Shown here in pieces: positions 1 through 8,620 of a stretch of DNA of 64,000 bases. A program made the translations under genes and the position numbers. The notes below the pieces were generated by a model. That model saw nothing but the letters and a program-made list of their open reading frames with translations. It was not told the DNA's origin and made no database searches. This DNA comes from DP-19 sp036496285. GTDB lineage: Bacteria > Desulfobacterota > Binatia > UTPRO1. The stretch lies in assembly GCA_036496285.1 (NCBI GenBank), contig DASXLI010000025.1, positions 15,336-79,335 on the forward strand, written 5' to 3'. The stretch's first letter is position 1, and each line of letters opens with the position of its first letter.

Positions 1-200
1 TCGACCGTTACGCCGAGGGCCTGCGCAAGGACGCGCTGGTCCGGGCCGGCGACGTGCTCGGCTACGTCGGCACGACTGGCAACGCCGGCGCCACACCGCA
101 TCTCCACTTCGCCATTCTCAAGCGCGATCCCGAGAGCGGCTGGTGGGAGGGCACGGCGGTCGATCCATATCCGCTGCTACGCGCCGCACGCGCCCGCTAG
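1..200 (+). CDS. M23-family peptidase, C-terminal fragment
   Basis: Only the last 65 residues or so lie in the window; the reading frame starts at base 3 and stops at 198-200. The fragment has the strand-turn 'GYVGTTGNAGATPHLHFAI', whose HLH is the second zinc-binding motif of LytM/M23 endopeptidases, followed by a short tail with a Tyr-Pro-Leu-Leu end. Family members cut peptidoglycan cross-links or act as envelope amidase activators. The first His ligand and any LysM or coiled-coil region lie upstream of the window, so the subfamily cannot be told. Confidence 0.8.
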   Translation, partial: DRYAEGLRKDALVRAGDVLGYVGTTGNAGATPHLHFAILKRDPESGWWEGTAVDPYPLLRAARAR

Positions 201-253
201 TCGGCCGCTCGGACAAGCTGGGCTGCCGCGGGCGAACGCGCTAAGAGGGCGGC

Positions 254-1162
254 GTGGAGCCGCTCATCATCGAGGCCGCGATCAACGGCCCGACCTCGAA
301 GGCCACGAACCCGCACGTGCCGCGCACGGTGCCGGAGATCGTCGCGAGCGCGCGGGCGTGCCTCGCGGCGGGCGCCGCCATCGTCCACAACCACAACGAC
401 GAGACGCTGCTGCACGCCTGCCATTCCGCCGAGCCGTACCGCGCGGCGTGGAGCGCGATCTACGACATGCGCCCCGACGCGGTGCTGTACCCGACGATGG
501 GCGGCGGCAACGCCCACACGACAATCGGCGAACGCTACGCGCACGTCGAGGAGCTGGCGCGCGACGGCCTCCTGCGGCTCGCGATCCTCGACCCCGGCTC
601 GGTGAGCCTCGGCCCGGTCGATCGCGACGGGCTGCCGGCACCGATCGATCTCGTGTACCAGAACACGTTCGCCGACGTGCGCTACATGGCGGACGCCTGC
701 CGCGCACGCGAGCTCGCCGTGCACGTCTCGATCTTCGAGCCGGGGTTCCTGCGCGTCGCGCTCGCCTACCACGCGGCGGGACGCCTGCCGCCGGCGAAGA
801 TCCAGCTCTACTTCGGCGGCCCCGCCCTGCCCTTCGGCCTGCCGCCGACCCGCCCGAGCCTCGACGCCTATCTCGCGATGCTCGAGGCGAGCGCGTTGCC
901 AGAGCTGACCACGTTGCCATGGATGGTCGGCGTCCTCGGCGGCGACGTCTCGACCACGCTCGCCGAGCTCGCGATCGCGCGCGGCGGCCACGTCCGCGTC
1001 GGCCTCGAGGACTACGCCGGCCCGCGCCAACCGCGGAACGAGGAGCTGGTCGAGGAGATCGTCGCCATGGCGCAGCGCGCCGGGCGCCCGATCGCAACGA
1101 GCGCGCAGGCCGCGGCGATGCTCGGCGTTCGCGCGGTCGACCACCCGGCGCAACTGCGATAA
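254..1162 (+). CDS. BKACE-family 3-keto-acid cleavage enzyme (DUF849)
   Basis: This 302-residue protein matches the beta-keto acid cleavage enzyme family in length and motifs. Residues 45-47 are the His-X-His of 'IVHNHND', expected to bind the catalytic divalent metal, and the C-terminal 'VRVGLED' near residue 250 is the family signature. Family enzymes are TIM barrels that condense a beta-keto acid with acetyl-CoA and release acetoacetate plus a new acyl-CoA. The start is GTG at 254. The acyl-CoA synthetase gene begins 12 bp downstream, so the two probably form an operon for carboxylic-acid catabolism. The substrate is unknown. Confidence 0.85.
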   Translation: MEPLIIEAAINGPTSKATNPHVPRTVPEIVASARACLAAGAAIVHNHNDETLLHACHSAEPYRAAWSAIYDMRPDAVLYPTMGGGNAHTTIGERYAHVEELARDGLLRLAILDPGSVSLGPVDRDGLPAPIDLVYQNTFADVRYMADACRARELAVHVSIFEPGFLRVALAYHAAGRLPPAKIQLYFGGPALPFGLPPTRPSLDAYLAMLEASALPELTTLPWMVGVLGGDVSTTLAELAIARGGHVRVGLEDYAGPRQPRNEELVEEIVAMAQRAGRPIATSAQAAAMLGVRAVDHPAQLR

Positions 1163-1174
1163 AGCGCGAGCATC

Positions 1175-2821
1175 ATGCCCGCTCAGCCAGCTCATCTGCA
1201 CGCACACTTCAGCGCCATCTGGGAGGCCATCGCCGACGCCACGCCCGAGGCGCCCGCCGTCATCCAGGGCACGCGCCACATCGCCTGGCGCGACTACGAG
1301 ACGCGCGCGGCGCGCCTGGCGCGCGCGTTCCTCGACGCCGGGCTCGCCGCGCACGCGAAGGTCGGCATGTACCTCTACAACTCACCCGAGTACTGCGAGA
1401 CCAACTTCGCCGCGATGAAGATCCGCGGCATCCCGATCAACGTCAACTACCGCTACCTCGACGACGAGCTCGCCTACCTGCTCGACAACGCCGACGCCGA
1501 GGCGGTCGTCTTCCACTCCTCGCTCGGCGACCGCGTGGCGCGGGTGCGGGCGCGCCTGCCGAAGCTGCGGCTCCTGGTCGAGGTCGACGACGGCCCCGCC
1601 GCCGACGGGTCGCACCACGTCGACGGCGCCGTGCCGTACGAGGAGCTGCAGCGGACGCTGGCGCCGGCCGCGCGCATCACGCCGCACGGCGACGAGATCT
1701 ACATGCTCTACACCGGCGGCACGACCGGCATGCCGAAGGGCGTCATGTACTCGATGGACGACTTCACGACCTTCTTCCTGCGCACGTACCCGTCGATGGT
1801 GGGCCAGGGAAAGATCGCGGACCCGGCCGCGCTGCCGGCGATGGCGCGCGAGCTGCGCGCCCGCGGCGCCGCGCCGATCAGCATGTCCGGCCCGCCGCTC
1901 ATGCACGGCACCGGGTGCTGGCTCGGGATGATGGTGCCGCAGATGCTCGGCGGCACGGCCGTGCTGCTCGAGCAGCGCTCGCTCGACCCCGTGGAGCTCT
2001 GGTCGACGGTCGCGCGCGAACGCGTGAGCCTCGTCGTGGTCGTCGGCGACCCGTTCGCGCGGCCGCTGCTGCGCGCGCTCGACGAGCACCCCGGCCGCTG
2101 GGACGTCTCGTGCCTGCGGCTCATGGTGTCGTCGGGCGCGATGTTCTCGCTCGAGGTGAAGCAGGGCCTGCTGCGCCACATCCCGGAGCTCGCCATCGCC
2201 GACGTCCTCGGCTCGACCGAAGGCGGCATGGGGCAGTCGATGGTGCGCGCCGGTGCGACCGCCGAGACCGCGCGCTTCAAGCTGAATCCCACCACCAAGG
2301 TCTTCACCGAGGACGGACGCGAGGTGCCGCCGGGCTCGGGGGAGATCGGCCTCGTCGCGAACGGCGGCATGGTTCCCCTCGGCTACTACAAGGACCCGGA
2401 GAAGTCGGCGCGGACGTTCCGCGAGGTGAACGGCGTGCGCTACTCCTTCCCCGGCGACATGGCGACGGTCGAGGCCGACGGCCGGATCACGCTCCTCGGC
2501 CGCGGCTCGAACTGCATCAACACGGGCGGCGAGAAGGTCTTTCCGGAGGAGGTCGAGGAGGCGCTGAAGGCGCACCCCGGCGTCGAGGACGCGCTGGTCT
2601 TCGGCGTTCCAGACGAGCGCTTCGGGCAGCGCGTCGTCGGCGTCGCCTCGCTGACGCGCGGACATGCGCCCGAGCCGGACGCGATCGTCGCCGACGCGCG
2701 CGCCCGGCTCGCGAGCTACAAGCTGCCGAAGCAGCTCCTGGTCGTCGCGCGCGTGCCACGGGCGCCGAACGGCAAGCCGGACTACGCGGCGGCGAAGCGC
2801 CTGTTCGAGTCGGAGCGCTGA
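1175..2821 (+). CDS. Acyl-CoA synthetase (AMP-forming, FadD-like)
   Basis: This 548-residue ANL-superfamily adenylate-forming enzyme activates a carboxylic acid to acyl-AMP and then acyl-CoA. Visible motifs are the phosphate-binding loop 'YTGGTTGMPKG' near residue 178, 'GSTEGG' (A5 region), the hinge region 'GRGSNCINTGGEKV' and the C-terminal 'NGKPDY', whose Lys is the usual adenylation lysine. Length is normal. It follows the BKACE gene closely and faces an enoyl-CoA hydratase gene, which points to fatty-acid-like, aromatic or steroid side-chain degradation. The exact acyl substrate cannot be read from the sequence. Confidence 0.9.
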   Translation: MPAQPAHLHAHFSAIWEAIADATPEAPAVIQGTRHIAWRDYETRAARLARAFLDAGLAAHAKVGMYLYNSPEYCETNFAAMKIRGIPINVNYRYLDDELAYLLDNADAEAVVFHSSLGDRVARVRARLPKLRLLVEVDDGPAADGSHHVDGAVPYEELQRTLAPAARITPHGDEIYMLYTGGTTGMPKGVMYSMDDFTTFFLRTYPSMVGQGKIADPAALPAMARELRARGAAPISMSGPPLMHGTGCWLGMMVPQMLGGTAVLLEQRSLDPVELWSTVARERVSLVVVVGDPFARPLLRALDEHPGRWDVSCLRLMVSSGAMFSLEVKQGLLRHIPELAIADVLGSTEGGMGQSMVRAGATAETARFKLNPTTKVFTEDGREVPPGSGEIGLVANGGMVPLGYYKDPEKSARTFREVNGVRYSFPGDMATVEADGRITLLGRGSNCINTGGEKVFPEEVEEALKAHPGVEDALVFGVPDERFGQRVVGVASLTRGHAPEPDAIVADARARLASYKLPKQLLVVARVPRAPNGKPDYAAAKRLFESER

Positions 2822-2866
2822 GCGCCGGGCGCGGCCCGCCGACGGCCCTCCCGCCCGCTGGCGGCG

Positions 2867-3691
2867 CTACGCTCCCGAGAACTTCGGCTTGCGCTTCTCG
2901 ACGAACGCCTTCGCGGCCTCCTTGTGGTCGCTGGTGGTGCCGGAGAGCCGCATGTTGAGCGCCTCCTGGTCGAGGAGTGTCAGGAGATCACACGACATGG
3001 CGCGGTTCAGGTTCTCCTTCATACGCGCGTAGGCGAGTGACGGCCCGCTCGCGAAATGCGTCGCGAGCGCCATCGTCTCGTCCGCGAGCCGGTCGTGCGG
3101 GACGACGCGCGTCACCATGCCGATGCGCTGCGCCTCCTCGGCCTCGAGGATGGCGCCGGTGAAGTAGAGCTCGCGCGCCTTCTCGACGCCGACGAGGCGC
3201 GGCAGGAACCACGCGCCGCCGAAGTCGCCGCTGAAGCCGACGTTGCGGAAGACGGTGCCGAGCCGGGCCTGCTTCGACGCGATGCGGATGTCGCAGGCGA
3301 GCGCCAGGCTGAGCCCCGCGCCGACCGCCACACCATTCACCATCGCGATGGTGGGCTTCGGCATGGCGTGCAGCGCGTAGCTCGTGCCGCGCTGCGCCTC
3401 GCGCAACGCCTCGACGCCGTGCGCGAACGACGCCGCGGGAGACGCCGGCGCCTCGCCGCCGCCCACGACGTCGCGTGCCGCCGCCATGTCCTTCACGTCG
3501 CCGCCGGCACAGAACGCGCGGCCGGCGCCGGTGAGGACGACGCAGCGCACGCGCGGGTCGCGCGCGCAGTCGCCGAGGTGTTCGGCAAGGAGCGGCAGGA
3601 GCTGGCCGCCCATGGCGTTCAGGCTGTCCGGGCGATTGAGCGTGACGAGCGCCACGCCATCCGCGCGCTTCTCGAGCAGTACGTCGGGCAT
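2867..3691 (-). CDS. Enoyl-CoA hydratase/isomerase family protein
   Basis: This crotonase-fold protein has about 274 residues. The oxyanion-hole segments 'GRAFCAGGDVKDM' and 'NGVAVGAGLSLALACD' are intact, and the C-terminal helical region ends in 'KRKPKFSGA', typical of beta-oxidation hydratases. I chose the start at 3691 because a GGAGG ribosome site lies just upstream and the family N-terminus (MPDVLLEK) begins there; an in-frame ATG at 3769 would add 26 unconserved residues. It converges on the acyl-CoA synthetase gene and probably serves the same catabolic route. Hydratase versus isomerase activity cannot be settled. Confidence 0.88.
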   Translation of the reverse strand: MPDVLLEKRADGVALVTLNRPDSLNAMGGQLLPLLAEHLGDCARDPRVRCVVLTGAGRAFCAGGDVKDMAAARDVVGGGEAPASPAASFAHGVEALREAQRGTSYALHAMPKPTIAMVNGVAVGAGLSLALACDIRIASKQARLGTVFRNVGFSGDFGGAWFLPRLVGVEKARELYFTGAILEAEEAQRIGMVTRVVPHDRLADETMALATHFASGPSLAYARMKENLNRAMSCDLLTLLDQEALNMRLSGTTSDHKEAAKAFVEKRKPKFSGA

Positions 3692-3797
3692 ACGGTCCTC
3701 CGATCGTCTCGCAGGGGCGAGCCGCGCCCACTCTGGCGCAACCGCCTCGGCCTGACAATCGTCGGTCATCCGGCGCGCGGCATGCTAGAGAGCTCCC

Positions 3798-5201
3798 ATG
3801 GCACCCGCGCAGCCGACCATACGATTCCTCGGCGCCGCAGGAACCGTGACCGGCTCCAAGCATCTCGTCACGGCAGGCAACCTGCGCGTGCTCCTCGATT
3901 GCGGACTCTTTCAGGGACTGAAGGAGCTCCGCCTGCGCAACTGGCAGCTCGACTTCGACCCTGCCGGGATCGATGCGGTCGTGCTGAGCCACGCGCACGT
4001 CGATCACTCCGGGGCCTTGCCGCTCCTGGTGCGCAAGGGGTTTCGCGGCCGCATCTACTGCACCGCCGGCACCGCGGACCTCCTGGAGGTGATGCTGCGG
4101 GACGCCGCCAAGCTGCAGGAGGAGGAAGCCGCGGCCGCCAACCGCTACGGGTACAGCAAGCATTCGCCGGCGCTGCCGCTCTTCACCGTGCGGGACGCCG
4201 AGGCGGTGATGACCCACCTCGTCGCGCGGCCCTACGGGGAGCCGTTCGGCGTCGTCGGGGGCATCGAGGCCGTCTTCCGCGGTGCCGGGCACATCCTCGG
4301 CGCCGCGACGGTGGAGCTGCGCATCCTGCCGCGCCAGCCATCCGGCGATCCGTTGACGGTCGTCTTCTCGGGAGATCTGGGCCGGCATGGCCGTCCGCTC
4401 CTGCGCGACCCCGAGCCCGTCCACGAAGCCGACGTCCTGCTGCTCGAGTCCACCTACGGCGACCGCACCCACGCAGGGGACCCCGACGCGGAGCTCGCGC
4501 GCATCGTCGTCGAGGCGGCGGGACGCGGCGGCGCCCTGCTCATCCCCGCCTTCGCCGTCGGCCGCACGCAGGAGCTCGTCTGGCGGCTCTGCCGGCTCGA
4601 GGAGACGAGCCGCATCCCCTCCCTTCCGGTCTTCGTCGACAGCCCGATGGCGATCGACGTGACCGAGATCTATGGGCGTCACCCCGAGGATCTCGACGAC
4701 GACGCGCGCCCGTTCCTGGCGCAGCGCCTGCACTGCCAGCAGTACACCCTCGTGCGCGACGCGGCCGCGTCCAAGGCCTTGAACGCGAGGAGCGGACCGA
4801 TGATCGTCATCGCCGGGAGCGGCATGGCGACCGGCGGCCGTATCCTGCATCACTTGAAGATGCGCCTGTCCGATCCGCGGACGACGGTGCTCTTCCCCGG
4901 CTTTCAGGCGGAGGGGACGCGTGGACGTGCCCTCTGCCAGGGAGCGCCGTCGGTGCGCATCCATGGCGAGGAGATCGCAGTGCGCGCGCATGTCGAGCAG
5001 CTCGACGGCCTCTCCGCGCACGCCGATCAGCCGGAGCTCCTGCAATGGCTCGGCGCCTTCGCTCGGCCACCGCGGCATACGTACCTCGTCCATGGCGAGC
5101 CGCCCGCGGCAGAAGCGCTCGCCGCGGCCATCCGCTCCCGGCTCGGCTGGACCGTCGATGTCGCGGCCGCCGGCGCGGTCGTCCCGCTCGCGTCGCGTTG
5201 A
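3798..5201 (+). CDS. MBL-fold beta-CASP ribonuclease-like protein
   Basis: This 467-residue protein belongs to the CPSF73-like metallo-beta-lactamase nucleases. The zinc motif 'SHAHVDHSG' has His65, His67, Asp69 and His70. The beta-CASP insert carries 'FVDSPMAIDVT', and the later metal ligands lie in 'IAGSGMATGGRILHHL', 'GLSAHADQ' and 'VHGEPPA'. Bacterial members, such as the TTHA0252 type, are cytoplasmic endo/exoribonucleases in RNA turnover. The gene starts 106 bp from the divergent enoyl-CoA hydratase and seems to stand alone. Confidence 0.88.
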   Translation: MAPAQPTIRFLGAAGTVTGSKHLVTAGNLRVLLDCGLFQGLKELRLRNWQLDFDPAGIDAVVLSHAHVDHSGALPLLVRKGFRGRIYCTAGTADLLEVMLRDAAKLQEEEAAAANRYGYSKHSPALPLFTVRDAEAVMTHLVARPYGEPFGVVGGIEAVFRGAGHILGAATVELRILPRQPSGDPLTVVFSGDLGRHGRPLLRDPEPVHEADVLLLESTYGDRTHAGDPDAELARIVVEAAGRGGALLIPAFAVGRTQELVWRLCRLEETSRIPSLPVFVDSPMAIDVTEIYGRHPEDLDDDARPFLAQRLHCQQYTLVRDAAASKALNARSGPMIVIAGSGMATGGRILHHLKMRLSDPRTTVLFPGFQAEGTRGRALCQGAPSVRIHGEEIAVRAHVEQLDGLSAHADQPELLQWLGAFARPPRHTYLVHGEPPAAEALAAAIRSRLGWTVDVAAAGAVVPLASR

Positions 5202-5232
5202 CGACGGCGCGTCGTCGGCGCGTGACACCCCG

Positions 5233-5895
5233 TTAGAGGCGCACCGGCTTCGGCCGCGCCTGTCTGCCGACCACCGGGATCCGGACCGTGGCGCGCGAGC
5301 CGGACGCCGTCACCTCGGTCTCGATCGTCCCGTCGAAGTGCGCGGCGATCCCGTCCTGGCAGGGCGCCAGCGCCATGGCGAGCGGGCAGCCGGGTGCGCT
5401 CTCGACCACGATGCGGTTCTCGCAATCGCCCGACTCCGACGCCACGTGCAGGCGGCCGTCACCCTCCGCGTATTCGTAGACCCGAAGCACGAGATGCAGG
5501 AGCACATGGATCAGCGCGTGGCGGTCGCTGATGAGCGGCAGGACCGCCGCACTGGGCTCGAAGGTGACGGTGAGCGGCAGGCCCTGGTTGGCGTAGCGTG
5601 CCAGCGTGAGCGCGGCGCGTACGACCTCGTTCACGTCGACGACCGACGTCGGGACCTCGAGGCGCGTGAAATCGGCGAGCTCGTGGACGATGTGTGCCAC
5701 GCGCACCAGCTCGTCCTGCGCGTTGGCGAGGTGCTCGCGCGTCTCGGGCTCGCGCGTCCGGCGCGCGGCCAGCTGCAGGAGCGCCAGCGCCCCGGCGATC
5801 GGATTGCCGATCTCGTGCGCGAACCCCCTGCCGATCGCGCTCAGCGCCGTCAGATTGCCCAGCGGGCATCCGGTTCCATCGACTCTCATGGCCAT
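5233..5895 (-). CDS. Histidine kinase-like protein with a degenerate ATPase domain
   Basis: From the start at 5895 this is a 220-residue cytoplasmic protein. It has a clear H-box, 'GRGFAHEIGNPIAGAL', with His27, and a second DHp helix. The following domain looks like a HATPase fold but has lost the signature residues: the N-box reads 'VLLHLVLRVYEYA' instead of Asn-containing, and no DxGxG motif is visible. It may therefore be a phosphotransfer protein (Spo0B-like) or need a partner kinase. It lies downstream of the copper ATPase at the end of the cbb3 cluster. ATG codons at 5895 and 5889 are both possible. An in-frame start at 6036 would overlap the ATPase gene and is less likely. Confidence 0.6.
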   Translation of the reverse strand: MAMRVDGTGCPLGNLTALSAIGRGFAHEIGNPIAGALALLQLAARRTREPETREHLANAQDELVRVAHIVHELADFTRLEVPTSVVDVNEVVRAALTLARYANQGLPLTVTFEPSAAVLPLISDRHALIHVLLHLVLRVYEYAEGDGRLHVASESGDCENRIVVESAPGCPLAMALAPCQDGIAAHFDGTIETEVTASGSRATVRIPVVGRQARPKPVRL

Positions 5896-5903
5896 GCCTA
5901 AAT

Positions 5904-5918
5904 GCCGTTTCCGTGCCA
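5904..5918 (-). promoter_or_regulatory. Possible sigma54 -24/-12 element before the degenerate kinase
   Basis: On the minus strand the bases read TGGCACG, four bases, then CGGC and A. The -24 half is perfect and the -12 GC is at the correct distance, but the two T residues of the -12 box are missing. Predicted transcription would begin near 5892, beside the ATG codons at 5895 and 5889, giving little or no leader. It is weaker than the other candidates in this window. Confidence 0.35.
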
Positions 5919-6007
5919 GCGCAGAACGACCGTTCCAGGCCCGTCGCGAGGCCCCGGTCTCCCACTCCTGAGACGAATCCGGGGGGTCCGGTTCGCGCGC
6001 GTGCGAA

Positions 6008-8065
6008 TCACCAGGCCGTCCGCAGGCGGCGCGCATTCGCCACCACGGCGAGGCTGCTGGCGAGCATTGCCACCGAGGCCACGAGCGGCGTCAGCGCGCC
6101 CGCCGCGGCGAGCGCCACGGCGACGGCGTTGTAGCCGAACGCCCAGAAGAGATTCTGCCGCACCACCGCCCGCACCCGCCGTGCGTAGGCGAGGAGGCTC
6201 GGCACCCGCTGCAGATCGTCGGCGAGGACCGCCACGTCGGCGGTGACGCGTGCCAGGTCCGACGCGCCCGCGACGGCGATCCCGAGGCCAGCCGCGGCCA
6301 GCGCGGGCGCGTCGTTCACCCCGTCGCCCACCATCGCGACGTCGCCGCCGAGCGCGCGCACGTGCCGCAGCTTCTCCTCCGGTGTGAGGCCGAGCAGCGC
6401 GTCCTCCACACCGATGATCTCGGGCACCACGGCCGCCGCCGTACGATCGCCCGAGACGAGGCCGACCCGCACGCCCTGGCGACGGAGGGCGGCGACCGCC
6501 GCCGCGGCGTCCGGCCGCGCCGCCTCGACGAGTCGCAGCCGACCGAGCACGCGACGCTCACGGACGACGTAGAGCACCGTCCCCGGACCCGTCTCGTCCT
6601 CGGCACACGGCGCGCCCGCCTCCGCAACGACCCGCCCGTCGCCGATCACCACCTCCCGCCCCTCGACGACCCCGCACACGCCCCGGCCGGGAATGAGGCG
6701 CACGTCGTGCGCCCGCGGCGCCGCTGCCGCGCCGCGCTCGTCCCACGCGTCGAGGATCGCCCGTGCGAACGGGTGCTGCAGCCCGGCCTCCAGCGCCGCG
6801 GCGACGCGCAGCGCCTCGTTCCTGCTGGCCTCGTCCGCGCCGTCGAGCGCAACGACGCGCGGCGTCCGCAAGGTGAGCGTCCCGGTCTTGTCGAGGAGCA
6901 CCTGATCGATCGCGGCCGCGCGCTCCAGCGCCGCCGCGCTTCGCACGACGACGCCGCGGCGCGCGCTTTCGGCGAGCCCCGTCCAGACGGCGACCGGCGT
7001 GGCGATGCCGAGCGCGCACGGACAGGCGACCACCAGGACGGCGAGCGCGCTCAGGATGCCGGCGTCGATGCCGCTGCGGGCGGTCCAGAAGACGCCGCTC
7101 GCGAGCGCGACGAGCGCCACGGCGGGCACGAGCGCACGCGTCACCTGATCCGCGAGGCGCTCCGCGGGCGCGCGGTCGGCCCGGGCGCGCGCCATGAGAT
7201 CGGCGACGCGCGCCGCCGCGCTCGCCGCGACGGGCGCCGTGACCTGCACCACGAACACGCCGTCGACGCTGCACGTACCGCCCGCGACCATCGTGCCCGG
7301 CGCCTTCGGCACCGGCCGGTTCTCGCCGGTCAGCGTCGCCTCGTCGACGCCGCCCGCTCCCTCGAGGACCCGGCCGTCGGTCGGGAACGCCTGCCCGGGC
7401 GCGACACGCACGACGTCGCCGACCGCCAGCGTCTCGGGCGCAACCGTCGCGTCGCGCCCGTCCGGCTCGAGCCGTGTGGCACGCGCGGGCATGGGCGCGA
7501 GCCGTGCCCGCACGGCGGCGCCGGCCTCCGCCTTCGCGCTCGCCTCGAGGTAGCGGCCGAGCGTCACCAGCACCAGCAGCATCGCGCCCGTGTCGAAGTA
7601 GACGGCCGGACGGCCGCTCGCGGTGTTTGCGATCGAGAGCGCGTACGCGGCGAACGTTCCCGTCACGATCAAGCCGTCGGCGCTCAGCTGGCCACGCCGG
7701 GCGCTCGCCCATGCGCTCGCGACGATCGGACCGCCGAGCAGGAGCAGTACCGGAGCGGCGAGCACGGCGGCGAGGACGCGCATCACCTGGAAGAGCGGCC
7801 CGTCGGTCTGCGCCGAGGCCCCGTACACGTAGGGAACGTACGACGGCATGCTCACCATCATGACGTTCATCGCGAAGAAGACCGCGAGGCCGAGGCGGAC
7901 GAGGATCGTCGCGGCCGCGCCGGCGTCGCCGCGCGCGCGCGTCACCTGCAACGCGAGCACGCAGCCGTAGCAGCAGAAGCGCTGGCGCTCACCGCCGACG
8001 GCCGCCGTGACCGGACGCACGCCGAGCGGCAGCGCGCAATGGGCGCACTCGTCGGCCGCGTCCAC
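6008..8065 (-). CDS. ccoI: Copper-type P1B ATPase of the cbb3 cluster (CcoI/FixI-like)
   Basis: This 685-residue heavy-metal P-type ATPase has 'CPCALG' in the metal-binding transmembrane helix, the phosphorylation loop 'DKTGTLT' and the hinge 'GDGVNDAPALAAA'. It carries no classical HMA domain. Instead the N-terminus has a short Cys cluster (Cys7, Cys10, Cys31, Cys32, Cys35; 'CAHCALP' and 'FCCYGC'), like the putative metal-binding domain found in CcoI/FixI. CcoI moves copper across the inner membrane for CuB assembly in cbb3 oxidases. It starts one base after the stop of the preceding small membrane gene, as the last gene of the tight oxidase operon. Confidence 0.88.
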   Translation of the reverse strand: MDAADECAHCALPLGVRPVTAAVGGERQRFCCYGCVLALQVTRARGDAGAAATILVRLGLAVFFAMNVMMVSMPSYVPYVYGASAQTDGPLFQVMRVLAAVLAAPVLLLLGGPIVASAWASARRGQLSADGLIVTGTFAAYALSIANTASGRPAVYFDTGAMLLVLVTLGRYLEASAKAEAGAAVRARLAPMPARATRLEPDGRDATVAPETLAVGDVVRVAPGQAFPTDGRVLEGAGGVDEATLTGENRPVPKAPGTMVAGGTCSVDGVFVVQVTAPVAASAAARVADLMARARADRAPAERLADQVTRALVPAVALVALASGVFWTARSGIDAGILSALAVLVVACPCALGIATPVAVWTGLAESARRGVVVRSAAALERAAAIDQVLLDKTGTLTLRTPRVVALDGADEASRNEALRVAAALEAGLQHPFARAILDAWDERGAAAAPRAHDVRLIPGRGVCGVVEGREVVIGDGRVVAEAGAPCAEDETGPGTVLYVVRERRVLGRLRLVEAARPDAAAAVAALRRQGVRVGLVSGDRTAAAVVPEIIGVEDALLGLTPEEKLRHVRALGGDVAMVGDGVNDAPALAAAGLGIAVAGASDLARVTADVAVLADDLQRVPSLLAYARRVRAVVRQNLFWAFGYNAVAVALAAAGALTPLVASVAMLASSLAVVANARRLRTAW

Positions 8066-8066
8066 G

Positions 8067-8288
8067 TCAGTGCAGCAGGTTGAGGATCAGGTACGAGATC
8101 GCGAAGACGAAGAAGGCGACCCAGATGACCGCGATCCACCACGGCGCCGGATGCGCCTCGTACATGTGGTAGCGCGCGCTCTCGAGCTGCTGGTCGGGCC
8201 GCGAGGCCATGGCCGCGCTCGCGCCGCCCGGGGCGAGGATCGGACCCGCAGCGCCCGCCGGCGGGTCGGTCGGCGTGGCGGCGCTCAT
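8067..8288 (-). CDS. Small single-span membrane protein of the oxidase operon
   Basis: This 73-residue protein has a Pro/Ala-rich N-terminal half and one C-terminal membrane helix ('WWIAVIWVAFFVFAISYLIL'). Its ATG at 8288 overlaps the stop of the preceding 111-residue gene (ATGA), so the two are translationally coupled. The 'EAHPAPWW' stretch before the helix resembles the N-terminal anchor of CcoP subunits, so it may be a detached membrane anchor or a CcoQ-like small subunit. That is a guess from position and pattern. Confidence 0.65.
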   Translation of the reverse strand: MSAATPTDPPAGAAGPILAPGGASAAMASRPDQQLESARYHMYEAHPAPWWIAVIWVAFFVFAISYLILNLLH

Positions 8289-8620
8289 CCCCGCCTCGCG
8301 CGCGTCCCCGGCTCGACGGCGAAGCGCAACCCGCCGCCGCGCTCGATCGCGTCGTTCAGCTCGAAGAGCCGATGCTTCGGCCGCTCGATGTCGCGGAAGC
8401 GGCCGGTGACGACCGCCCACAGCGTGACGAAGAGGATCGGCACCATGCCGATGAGGTAGGTCACGACCGCGATCGCGCCGAAGCCCTCGCCCTCCCCGGT
8501 CGCGATCGTCATCGCGAAGGTCGCCATGCGGTAGGCGAACCCGAATCCGGCGACGACGAAGACCGCGATCGCCGCGCCGAAGACGATCACCCCGCGCTTG
8601 CTCGGAACGTGCAGTGACAT
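8285..8620 (-). CDS. Small two-span membrane protein of the oxidase operon
   Basis: This 111-residue protein has two predicted membrane helices, at about residues 10-32 and 48-72, and a charged C-terminal tail with 'FRDIERPKHRLFELND'. Its ATG overlaps the ccoO stop codon by one base (TGATG). I do not recognise the family. The strict coupling inside a cbb3-type operon suggests an accessory or assembly subunit. It is not CcoG, CcoH or CcoS by motif: there are no Fe-S cysteines. Confidence 0.65.
   Translation of the reverse strand: MSLHVPSKRGVIVFGAAIAVFVVAGFGFAYRMATFAMTIATGEGEGFGAIAVVTYLIGMVPILFVTLWAVVTGRFRDIERPKHRLFELNDAIERGGGLRFAVEPGTRARRG

Noticed and set aside
358..2958. An 866-codon plus-strand frame across BKACE and acyl-CoA synthetase
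   Set aside because: It is out of frame with both real genes and is low-complexity Arg-rich text.
2988..5236. Frames of more than 700 codons on both strands across the enoyl-CoA hydratase and beta-CASP genes
   Set aside because: They lie opposite or out of frame with genes that have clear catalytic motifs and show only composition-driven Arg/Ala-rich text.
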